From NCBI GenBank assembly GCA_013619035.1, contig JABXKX010000336.1:1-8038 (forward strand): DNA of 8,038 nucleotides. The letters run 5' to 3'. A program made the position numbers and the translations under genes. Below are positions 1-6,992 of the stretch, piece after piece. The stretch's first letter is position 1; every line of letters begins with the position of its first letter. The notes beneath the pieces are model-generated. The model made no database searches and was not told where the DNA came from. It saw only the letters and a program-made list of their open reading frames with translations. The DNA is from Peptostreptococcaceae bacterium (GTDB lineage: Bacteria > Bacillota_A > Clostridia > Peptostreptococcales > Acidaminobacteraceae).

Positions 1-2391
1 ATTGAAGCTCAGTATAATAATATACTCAGAACAGATGAATTCTTATTGGAGACTAAGAAAAATCAGTTAAAGGATACAACGAATTTGGTGTTTGTTCAGT
101 TAGAAGAAATCTATAAAGCTTTTGAAACAGGCACTTATTCAGAGTCTCAAGCTAAGCAATTAGCAATAGAAACCATATCTCGAGCTCAGTATGGAGATGG
201 TTTTTTTTGGATACATTCGATGGAGAAACCATATCCAAGAATGATTTTAAATACTCAAGAACCTTCTCTGAATGGGGAAGTATTAGATGATATACGATTT
301 AAAGCACTTAAAGGTAATAATGAAAATGTCTTCAAGTACTCAAGAGATATGGTACAGGAAAAGTCTGAGGGTTATTTTGAATACTATTGGTATAAAGAAA
401 AAGGTATTCAAAAGGACAAGATGGCTTATGTTAGACTTTTTGAACCGTGGCAGTGGGTTGTTGGAACCGATTTCGTATACGATGAAATCGAAGAAAAAGG
501 ATTAGAAGTTTATGATGCTGCTACTAAAGAGTTAAACAAAATTAATAATGAAAGTAGAACGATTAAAGGGTATTTTTTCGTGTTTGATAGCAATCATAAT
601 ATGCTTGTACATCCAAATTTAGCCGGCCAAAACACATTGTCATTAATCAATCCTTTAACAGGTAATCCAATCACTAGAGAGTTGATGGGAGTTGCAGATT
701 TTAATAGTGAGTACTTAGAATATTTATGGGATAAGCCAGATGATCCTGATAATTTTATATACACAAAACGTGCTTACGTAACCTATTTTGAACCTTTGGA
801 TTGGTATATTGCTTCTTCATATTATGAAGATGAAATCAACAAAAGAATCTATGATATGACAAGAATTATCATAAGTGTATTTATAATTCTATTGATTGTA
901 TCGATTGTTTTGGCAATACTAATTAGCAGTAGTATTACAAATCCACTCAGCATATTAGTTGATAAAATACTTAAGACCGATAATGAAGGAGTACCAAATT
1001 ACATTGATATTTCAGGAACGACTGAGGTACAAGTGTTAAGCGAAACGATGAATCATATGATTTCTTCTATCAGAGAGAACCAAGCTGAAATAAGATCGGC
1101 TCACAATAAGTTACAAAATATATTGGACTCAGCAACAAAATTATCTGTGATATCAACAGATCCAAATGGGTTGATTCAAATATTCAATATTGGTGCTGAA
1201 AACATGCTTGGATATAAACCTGAGGAATTGATTGATGCTGAAACGCCTGAATTATTCCACATACACTCAGAATTGGTTGAGAGGAGTCAAACTCTCAGTA
1301 AATTGTTTCACAAAAATATATCAGGGTTTGATGTGTTTAGAACAATCCCTGACAAAATGGGATATGAAGAGACTGAATGGACGTATGTTACAAAAGATGG
1401 TACTCACTTAACTGTGAATTTGATTGTTACCAAGATTGTTGATGAACAAAATAATATTACAGGTTATTTAGGGTTAGCTTCTGATATAACGAGTAAAAAA
1501 GATACGGAACAAAAGCTAAAAGAAAGAACAGAAGAACTTAAACGTGCTGTTAAGAACTTGATTACACATGAAGAACATTTAGAAGATATGGTAAGAGAAA
1601 GAACCTTAAAGTTAGAAGAATCGGTGAAAACGATTCAGGAAACACAAAATCAATTGATTGAATCAGAAAAAATGGCTCTCTTGGGATCGTTAGTCGCTGG
1701 AGTTGCTCATGAAATCAATACGCCTGTTGGAATAAGTATTACTTTAGCGTCAAACTTAGAAGATAGGTCTGATAAGTTCATAATAAAATTAGATAATGGC
1801 AAGCTTACGAAAAATGAAGTAATAGATTTTGTTCAAGTGGTAAGTGAAAGTTCAAAAATGCTACATCGTACGATGAAACAATCAGCTGATCTAATTCAAA
1901 GTTTTAAATTAGTCGCAGTAGATCAAAGTGTTGAGAGTAAAAGACAATTTGAATTATGCGAATATATACAAGAAATTTTAAACAGTCTTGGATCCAAGTT
2001 CGAACGTGCAAACATAAAAATCAATGTGACATGTGAAAATATGATTCTCATTGATAGTTATCCAGGTACTTTTTATCAAATCTTGACGAATCTTCTGATG
2101 AACTCATTAAAACATGGATTCATGGATCAAGAATCGGGTGTTATAGAGATTGAATTGATCAATAAAGAAGAGTCTGTTGAAATTATTTATCAAGATAATG
2201 GTGTGGGTATTGATGCGGATCAAACTAAAAAAATATTTGAACCGTTTTATACAACAAAAAGAAGTGATGGTGGTACAGGTCTGGGATTAAATATCGTCAA
2301 TAATTTGGTATACCAAAAATTAAAGGGAAATCTGACTTGTATGAGTTCTATCAATGAAGGCATAAAATTTATAATCACCATACCAAAATAG
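1..2391 (+). CDS. Double-Cache sensor histidine kinase (5' end missing)
   Basis: Membrane sensor kinase that would autophosphorylate on His in response to an extracellular ligand and pass phosphate to a response regulator not present here. The frame is open to base 1, so the start and first membrane helix lie upstream; the TTG at 46 has no SD and falls inside the Cache region. Residues are counted from base 1. Two similar Cache modules (dCache_2/sCache_2 type) span about 15-165 and 185-280, each ending in a matching block (AYVRLFEPWQW / AYVTYFEPLDW). A membrane helix lies at about 289-311, then HAMP to about 360, PAS about 370-500 and a coiled coil about 500-555. The HisKA H-box is VAHEINTP with phospho-acceptor His570 (bases 1708-1710). 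ATPase motifs follow: N-box NLLMNSLKH (Asn701), G1 DNGVGI, F-box FEPFYTT and G2 GGTGLGL. It ends directly after the ATPase domain, so it is not a hybrid kinase. The ligand is unknown. Confidence 0.93.
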   Translation: MEAQYNNILRTDEFLLETKKNQLKDTTNLVFVQLEEIYKAFETGTYSESQAKQLAIETISRAQYGDGFFWIHSMEKPYPRMILNTQEPSLNGEVLDDIRFKALKGNNENVFKYSRDMVQEKSEGYFEYYWYKEKGIQKDKMAYVRLFEPWQWVVGTDFVYDEIEEKGLEVYDAATKELNKINNESRTIKGYFFVFDSNHNMLVHPNLAGQNTLSLINPLTGNPITRELMGVADFNSEYLEYLWDKPDDPDNFIYTKRAYVTYFEPLDWYIASSYYEDEINKRIYDMTRIIISVFIILLIVSIVLAILISSSITNPLSILVDKILKTDNEGVPNYIDISGTTEVQVLSETMNHMISSIRENQAEIRSAHNKLQNILDSATKLSVISTDPNGLIQIFNIGAENMLGYKPEELIDAETPELFHIHSELVERSQTLSKLFHKNISGFDVFRTIPDKMGYEETEWTYVTKDGTHLTVNLIVTKIVDEQNNITGYLGLASDITSKKDTEQKLKERTEELKRAVKNLITHEEHLEDMVRERTLKLEESVKTIQETQNQLIESEKMALLGSLVAGVAHEINTPVGISITLASNLEDRSDKFIIKLDNGKLTKNEVIDFVQVVSESSKMLHRTMKQSADLIQSFKLVAVDQSVESKRQFELCEYIQEILNSLGSKFERANIKINVTCENMILIDSYPGTFYQILTNLLMNSLKHGFMDQESGVIEIELINKEESVEIIYQDNGVGIDADQTKKIFEPFYTTKRSDGGTGLGLNIVNNLVYQKLKGNLTCMSSINEGIKFIITIPK

Positions 2392-2417
2392 AATGAAGTA
2401 ATAAGAATGTTCACGTT

Positions 2418-2449
2418 AAGAAAAATCTATCATATAATAGATTTTTCTT
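2418..2449. terminator. Hairpin terminator between convergent genes
   Basis: A perfect 13-bp inverted repeat, AAGAAAAATCTAT (2418-2430) and ATAGATTTTTCTT (2437-2449), encloses a 6-nt loop. On the plus strand it is followed by TGTTTTTTT (2450-2458), a good intrinsic terminator for the histidine kinase gene that ends 26 nt earlier. On the minus strand the T-run is inside the stem and the sequence after it is not T-rich, so termination in that direction is probably weaker. The last codons of the minus-strand GGDEF-EAL gene form one arm of the hairpin. Confidence 0.8.
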
Positions 2450-4823
2450 TGTTTTTTTGTATGAGTAGATCTTTCTCAAGTGGTTCTTGAAAATAATAAC
2501 CTTGGAATTCATCACAATTCATAGACCGTAATGTTTGATATTGTTCAGAGGATTCAACACATTCTGCAACAATTATCAAATCCAATTGATGTCCTAATTG
2601 TATGATACCTTTCACAAGTGATTTTACATCATCATCTTGTAATTCGTGGATTAAACTGCTATCAATTTTTAACTTTTGAATAGGCAATTCTTTTAGTGTT
2701 TTAATAGATGAAGAACCTTTACCAAAATCAGCTAAAATAACACCGATACCAATCACGTTTAAAGCATTTAATTTTTTTATTGATTGTTCGAGATCATAGG
2801 TAATAATGTCTTCGGTTATATCAAAATCAAAAACTTCAGGATTGATATTTTCTTGCTTTAAGATAGATAATGTATTCGAAATAAACAAAGGATTTAAAAG
2901 CTGTCTGTGAGCCAGATTAATTAATATTTTTAAAGGAGACGTATCATCTTGTTTTAGCTGATGATAATCTCGACAGACTCTTGTTAAAATTAAAGTGCTG
3001 AACTCGTTTAATAAACCAGTATATTCAGCAATCTTTAGAAACTGTTCAGGGTGTATGAGACCTTCAGTTGGATGTACCCATCTTGTAAGGGCCTCTAAAC
3101 AAACCCGTCGATTATGTCTATTAACCATTGGTTGATAATGTATTACAAAATCATCATTCTCTACTGCTTGCTTAAAATCTTCTACCAGAGCAAGTTTTGT
3201 AATACGACTATTTGGTAAAAAACGCGAAAATAATTTGTACTTATTTTTACCTTCTTGTTTGGCTAAAGATAAAGCAATACCAGCACAATCAATTAGGCCG
3301 CCGCTAATTGAGACATCATCAGGGTATTTTGCAATACCGATAGTACCTGTAATCGTAATATGATAGTTCGTACTGAATGTAAATGTTCTTAATGATTCTA
3401 ATATATAATCGGCTTTACTGGTAACCTTTGATAACTCCGGGGATATGTCTAGAAAAGCGAATTCATCACCAGAAACGTGGTATAACTTAAGGCACGGTTC
3501 CTCAATTTCTAATAATTTATTACTGATTTCATGCATCAGTGTATCACTCTTTTGTTTACCGAGTAAATCATTGATACTCCTATAGTTATCAAGGTCTAAT
3601 AAATATAATATCATTTCGGTATTATTGTGGAAAAGTAAATCTTGTTTTAATTTTTCGAGATTTGGCAAATGAGATTGAATGCTGAAATAACTAAGTCTTC
3701 TTAATTTGTTCTGTTCGTTGCTTATTGTTTCTAAAGTGTCATTGATGACGTGTGATAGGGTTCCGATTTCATCATTAAACTCAACGGGTACAATCTCAGA
3801 AAAATTGCCTGTTTGGGCTTTTTTTAGAGCATGTATCATCAAGTTTATATTATTTGTGTATTTCCTTATAAAGAAAAGAAGTAATGAAATAAAGATAAAA
3901 CTAAATAGAATTAGGCTGATAAATACCTTCTTAAATACTACAATCCGGGCTGCTATAAGTGTGGAGTACTTAACGGTATTAATAAAAGTCCATCCGTTTT
4001 GTATTGAGGACAAATAATGTCGATGGGGCTCACCATCAACTGGACTATCTAAAAATGATGGTAATGCCTGTGAGATATCGATAGGCATGTCAGAAAGAGT
4101 ACTTTCACTATAGATCGGATGATAAATAATTTCGTTATTTTGATTGATAATCCAATAATAATCATCCATTGATTCATTGTATTGTGACAACTGGTTTCTT
4201 ATATGATTGATATCTAAGTACATACCAATAATGCCAATAAACTCGTCATTATAGTATAAAGGCATAACATAAGAACTGATATATTGATTGTATCGATTGT
4301 GATAAGGTGAGATCCAATCAGCTTGCTCCATTTCCTTTACATCAAAAAACCAGTCCATATTATCTTTTGATTGATATCTTTCGTATGGTATTTTCTCATG
4401 ACGAATCATATTCTGATCTTGTTTTGTGAGCCATACATCATGTACGTCTTTTTCGGTATTGGGTTCAAGATATGTATATATGCTAAATGATACAGCTTTT
4501 TCTGAAATTAAATAGTTAGAAAACAATGAAACAATGTTTTCTTCGAAGTCATTTAGATTTTTAGTAGTAGACTTATTTACCCTATACATTTCTTCTATTG
4601 ACTGACCAAGCGAGGTGACTGACGATTCTATTTGATACATCTCTGTTTCAAATTCCGATTTAAGGTTATCTATTTTTTCTGAGTTTCTGTCATTTAGAAG
4701 ATAATCGTACTGATCTATCATATCTTTTGCAGTTAAACCGATTAACACTGAACCAAATATCAGATTTAAGCCTATTATTAGAAAGATGATTTTTATGACT
4801 AAAGAATTCAATTGAAATTTCAT
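2430..4823 (-). CDS. Cache-HAMP-GGDEF-EAL cyclic-di-GMP signalling protein
   Basis: Membrane protein of 797 aa in the cyclic-di-GMP family. A membrane helix (about 8-31), an extracytoplasmic Cache-like sensor (about 40-285), a second helix (about 295-319) and HAMP (to about 370) precede GGDEF (about 378-540) and EAL (about 548-790). The GGDEF signature is SGDEF at 451-455 with DLDNYRSIND at 410-419; the inhibitory RxxD site is absent (EPCL occupies its position). In EAL, Glu577 (LEALTRW), Asn636, Glu671, Asp699, Lys719, Glu754 and Gln774 are present, but the first Asp of DDFG is Ala698 (ADFG). In characterised EAL enzymes that Asp binds the catalytic metals, so phosphodiesterase activity is doubtful. 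The protein may be a cyclase, a c-di-GMP-binding sensor, or a weak enzyme. The ATG start is supported by AAGGAG 7 nt upstream (4831-4836). It ends in TGA followed directly by TAG, and is transcribed separately from the sulfur operon upstream. Confidence 0.93.
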   Translation of the reverse strand: MKFQLNSLVIKIIFLIIGLNLIFGSVLIGLTAKDMIDQYDYLLNDRNSEKIDNLKSEFETEMYQIESSVTSLGQSIEEMYRVNKSTTKNLNDFEENIVSLFSNYLISEKAVSFSIYTYLEPNTEKDVHDVWLTKQDQNMIRHEKIPYERYQSKDNMDWFFDVKEMEQADWISPYHNRYNQYISSYVMPLYYNDEFIGIIGMYLDINHIRNQLSQYNESMDDYYWIINQNNEIIYHPIYSESTLSDMPIDISQALPSFLDSPVDGEPHRHYLSSIQNGWTFINTVKYSTLIAARIVVFKKVFISLILFSFIFISLLLFFIRKYTNNINLMIHALKKAQTGNFSEIVPVEFNDEIGTLSHVINDTLETISNEQNKLRRLSYFSIQSHLPNLEKLKQDLLFHNNTEMILYLLDLDNYRSINDLLGKQKSDTLMHEISNKLLEIEEPCLKLYHVSGDEFAFLDISPELSKVTSKADYILESLRTFTFSTNYHITITGTIGIAKYPDDVSISGGLIDCAGIALSLAKQEGKNKYKLFSRFLPNSRITKLALVEDFKQAVENDDFVIHYQPMVNRHNRRVCLEALTRWVHPTEGLIHPEQFLKIAEYTGLLNEFSTLILTRVCRDYHQLKQDDTSPLKILINLAHRQLLNPLFISNTLSILKQENINPEVFDFDITEDIITYDLEQSIKKLNALNVIGIGVILADFGKGSSSIKTLKELPIQKLKIDSSLIHELQDDDVKSLVKGIIQLGHQLDLIIVAECVESSEQYQTLRSMNCDEFQGYYFQEPLEKDLLIQKNKEKSII

Positions 4824-4855
4824 AGTTGATCTCCTTGTTAATAACTATCTATTCT

Positions 4856-4886
4856 ATATTACCCAAAATTAGCCTTCTGAAACCAA
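4856..4886 (-). promoter_or_regulatory. Weak candidate promoter for the GGDEF-EAL gene
   Basis: Reading the minus strand, TTGGTT (4886-4881) is followed after 19 nt by TAATAT (4861-4856), about 32 nt before the ATG. The spacing is longer than the ideal 17 nt, and an alternative -10, TAGAAT, overlaps nearby without a good -35. A promoter is expected here because the upstream operon ends in a terminator, but the exact boxes are uncertain. Confidence 0.25.
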
Positions 4887-4912
4887 AAAAAAAAGCACAT
4901 ATGTGCTTTTTT
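4885..4912 (-). terminator. Intrinsic terminator of the sulfur operon
   Basis: A perfect palindrome, GCACATATGTGC (4895-4906), is flanked by six or more A on the left and six T on the right. On the minus strand the hairpin is followed by a run of ten T (plus-strand A-run 4885-4894). It overlaps the TAA stop of the flavoprotein gene (4913-4911), a very compact end of operon. The 24-bp symmetric core (4889-4912) could also act on the plus strand, but no plus gene approaches it. Confidence 0.88.
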
Positions 4913-6146
4913 AGTTTAATTTTTGAATAGCTTCAGTAATGGTTTCAGAACATAAAATAGTATGATTTTCAACAACTTCACCGTTCTTTGTAAGAACAAT
5001 AGAAGGGAACTTTTCAACACCTAATTTATCAGCAATACCAGTAGACTTATAAATATCAACACGATTGACAACTAAATCGTCACTGAATCTACTTTCAATA
5101 CTTTCAATGTTACCTAAGAACTCTCTTGAATCTTGATCAATTGCATTGTAAAGGTAGATCAAACCAAGTTTGTCACTTTGCATAATTTTATCATTGAAAA
5201 TTTCTTCTTCTGCAATATGCTTTTCAGCAGCAGTACCAGCAATAGCACCATCACCTACAGCAGTAGCAATTTGTTTTAACCATTTATCAGTAACATCACC
5301 AACGGCAAATACTCCCGGTAGATTGGTTTCTTTTTTCTCATTAACTGGTACATATTTTCTGTCAGTTAAAGTTACTTGACCTTCAAATAATTCAGTATTT
5401 GGAATATAACCAATGAATTCAAAACAGTTGTCACATGACACTGGAATAAGTTCTTCAGTTTTTACATTCTTTAGAATTACTGTATCAAGGTATCCGTCGC
5501 CTTCAAAACCATGAGCAATAGAATTCCAAACAAACTCCATTTTTGGATTAGAAAGTGCAGCGGACTTAGCAATTTCATTACAATCCATAATGCCTTCATC
5601 ATGCATTACAGAAACAGTAACTTTCTTAGCAAACTTTGTTAAGAACATACCTTCTTCGATAGCAGCATCACCAGAACCGATAACAACTACATGTTTATCC
5701 GTATTGGCAGCAGCATCACAAGTTGCACAAAATGAAATACCTTTATCAAATAAGAAGTCTTCTTCATTTAAACCACCAGTTACTCTTGGTCGACCACCAG
5801 TTGCAATGATAACTGTTTTTGCAATGTATTTATTTCTGAATGTTTCAACAATCTTTTCTTCGCCCATTAAATCTACTGATTTAACTGCTGTTAATTTGAA
5901 ATCAACACCCATATTTTGAGCTTGTTTCTTCATTAAATTGGTAATTGTTTCACCTTTAGGTTCATCTGGGAACCCAGGATAATTAGCAATTTCATTTGTA
6001 TAAGTTGCTAAACCACCCACTAAAGCTTTTTCTATTAGTATTGTCTTTAATCTAGCACGGCCAGTGTATATAGCAGCTGATAAGCCACCTGGACCGCCAC
6101 CAATTATAACAACGTCATAATGTTCGACTTTCTTTTCTCTAGCCAA
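4911..6146 (-). CDS. Thioredoxin-reductase-like flavoprotein with C-terminal thioredoxin-like domain
   Basis: Predicted cytoplasmic FAD disulfide reductase of 411 aa; classical TrxB is about 310-320. The FAD motif is GGGPGGL (16-22), the redox centre CATC (Cys140, Cys143, followed by Asp144), the second nucleotide motif GSGDAA (157-162), and the C-terminal FAD block FAVGDVTDK (280-288). The HRRxxFR-type motif that binds the NADPH 2'-phosphate in TrxB is absent (VMHDEGIMDCNE instead), so the donor may be NADH, ferredoxin or another carrier. An extra pair, Cys238-x-x-Cys241, precedes FIGYIPNT. Residues about 325-411 resemble a thioredoxin fold with a cis-Pro-like segment (KFPSIVLTKNG) but no CXXC. 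The start chosen is TTG at 6146-6144: AAGGAG lies 6 nt upstream and overlaps the preceding TAA. An in-frame TTG at 6176 would overlap the transporter gene and has no SD. As last gene of the operon it probably reduces sulfur delivered by the transporter and TusA partner; the substrate is inferred. Confidence 0.88.
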   Translation of the reverse strand: MAREKKVEHYDVVIIGGGPGGLSAAIYTGRARLKTILIEKALVGGLATYTNEIANYPGFPDEPKGETITNLMKKQAQNMGVDFKLTAVKSVDLMGEEKIVETFRNKYIAKTVIIATGGRPRVTGGLNEEDFLFDKGISFCATCDAAANTDKHVVVIGSGDAAIEEGMFLTKFAKKVTVSVMHDEGIMDCNEIAKSAALSNPKMEFVWNSIAHGFEGDGYLDTVILKNVKTEELIPVSCDNCFEFIGYIPNTELFEGQVTLTDRKYVPVNEKKETNLPGVFAVGDVTDKWLKQIATAVGDGAIAGTAAEKHIAEEEIFNDKIMQSDKLGLIYLYNAIDQDSREFLGNIESIESRFSDDLVVNRVDIYKSTGIADKLGVEKFPSIVLTKNGEVVENHTILCSETITEAIQKLN

Positions 6147-6156
6147 AATAGTCTCC

Positions 6157-6726
6157 TTACATAAAGAACTTAACAAGTAGTTTACTACCCACTATTGCAC
6201 CTATAAACATTGCTACTGCAAATACCCATCCAGATAAAGACAGTGAAGCAATACCACTAAATAATGCACCAATATTACATCCATATGCAATTCTGGCACC
6301 GTAACCCATTAGAGTACCACCAATAATTGCAGCAATAATTTGTTTCTTTGATTTGATTTTTTTGATCTTAAAGCCTGAAGCTAAAAGTGCTGTTGCTAAT
6401 GCACCAAAGATGATACCAAGATTTCTCCAAGTACCAGCATGTTCGAGTATACCAGCATTTAATGTTGCTTGAGCACCAGGACTTGCAAAATAATACCACT
6501 TATCAACTGATCCACCGAATAATTCAACGATCCACGCACCCCAATAAGCAAATACACCTGAGACTCCCCAAGGATTACCTGTTGCAGCCAATGTGATTAT
6601 TTGAAATAAAGCAAGTAAAATTGCAGCTGTTAAATATGTAAACGGACTTTTTATCCATTTTAAGTAGTACTCATTTTTCTTAACTCGATCAAAAAACTTT
6701 ACTTTTTTCTCTGCGTTTTTTTCCAA
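6157..6726 (-). CDS. YeeE/YedE transporter, C-terminal half
   Basis: Integral membrane protein of 189 aa, matching the second half of the YeeE/YedE (TsuA) fold, PF04143 type. Hydrophobic segments lie at about 29-48, 54-70, 102-117, 129-147 and 164-184, with a basic cytoplasmic N-terminus. The family signature is GARIAYGCNIGALFSG around Cys150, the only cysteine, followed by SLSGWVF. In the full-length thiosulfate transporter TsuA, cysteines at three such positions line the substrate path; this would be the third, the first two being in the partner half encoded two genes upstream. The start chosen is TTG at 6726-6724, with AGGAGG 8 nt upstream (6735-6740). A longer frame beginning at 6783 would overlap the tusA-family gene by 31 nt, lacks an SD and adds a non-family N-terminus. 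The gene lies 26 nt after the TusA-family gene and 10 nt before the flavoprotein. Confidence 0.88.
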   Translation of the reverse strand: MEKNAEKKVKFFDRVKKNEYYLKWIKSPFTYLTAAILLALFQIITLAATGNPWGVSGVFAYWGAWIVELFGGSVDKWYYFASPGAQATLNAGILEHAGTWRNLGIIFGALATALLASGFKIKKIKSKKQIIAAIIGGTLMGYGARIAYGCNIGALFSGIASLSLSGWVFAVAMFIGAIVGSKLLVKFFM

Positions 6727-6752
6727 AGTAGACACCTCCTTAAGTGAGGAAA

Positions 6753-6980
6753 TTATTTGATTTTTTCGATGATTACTTCCCATTCTCCGTCATCTACTTC
6801 TTCAACTTCTACATTATGACCATCTTTTCTAGCCCATTCAGGTAGATTTTTCATAGCACAACTGTGATCGATTTGTACGATAAGAATATCACCAAGATCT
6901 AATTCTTTTAATTTATTTTGAGCCTTTACTAAAGGCACTGGACATGCTTCACCTAAACAATCAATAATTACTTCGTTCAT
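6753..6980 (-). CDS. TusA-family sulfur carrier (TsuB/YeeD-like)
   Basis: Small cytoplasmic protein of 75 aa, the normal TusA length. The family motif is LGEACPVPLVKA with CPxP and the persulfide-carrying Cys13. Two more cysteines are present: Cys8 (IDCLGEAC) and Cys41 (DHSCAMKN), the latter in the loop before the second helix. Members of this family encoded beside YeeE/YedE transporters take sulfur from the transporter; TsuB acting with TsuA in thiosulfate uptake is the best known case. Its position between the two transporter half-genes makes the same role likely. ATG at 6980-6978 has GGAGG 6 nt upstream (6987-6991). The preceding gene ends 12 nt away. A YedF-like role in selenium handling is the main alternative; no other selenium gene is visible here. 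Confidence 0.92.
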   Translation of the reverse strand: MNEVIIDCLGEACPVPLVKAQNKLKELDLGDILIVQIDHSCAMKNLPEWARKDGHNVEVEEVDDGEWEVIIEKIK

Positions 6981-6992
6981 AATAAACCTCCA

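Noticed and set aside
46..48. TTG at 46 as the true start of the histidine kinase
   Set aside because: The frame is open to base 1 with sensible sequence, no SD precedes the TTG, and a first membrane helix would be missing.
2430..2441. Recoding of the TGA at the end of the GGDEF-EAL gene (Trp or selenocysteine)
   Set aside because: The EAL domain is already complete, a TAG follows immediately, and Trp is encoded by TGG throughout.
3706..5919. Open frames of 69-109 codons on the plus strand opposite the GGDEF-EAL and flavoprotein genes
   Set aside because: They are antisense to well-supported genes, lack convincing SDs and show no recognisable protein features.
6147..6176. Upstream TTG start for the flavoprotein
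   Set aside because: It lies inside the transporter gene with no SD, and the true SD would then be translated; the FAD motif begins at the usual distance from TTG 6146.
6727..6783. Longer N-terminus for the second transporter half, overlapping the TusA-family gene
   Set aside because: No SD at 6783, a 31-nt overlap, and the extra residues resemble no family member; TTG at 6726 has an excellent SD.
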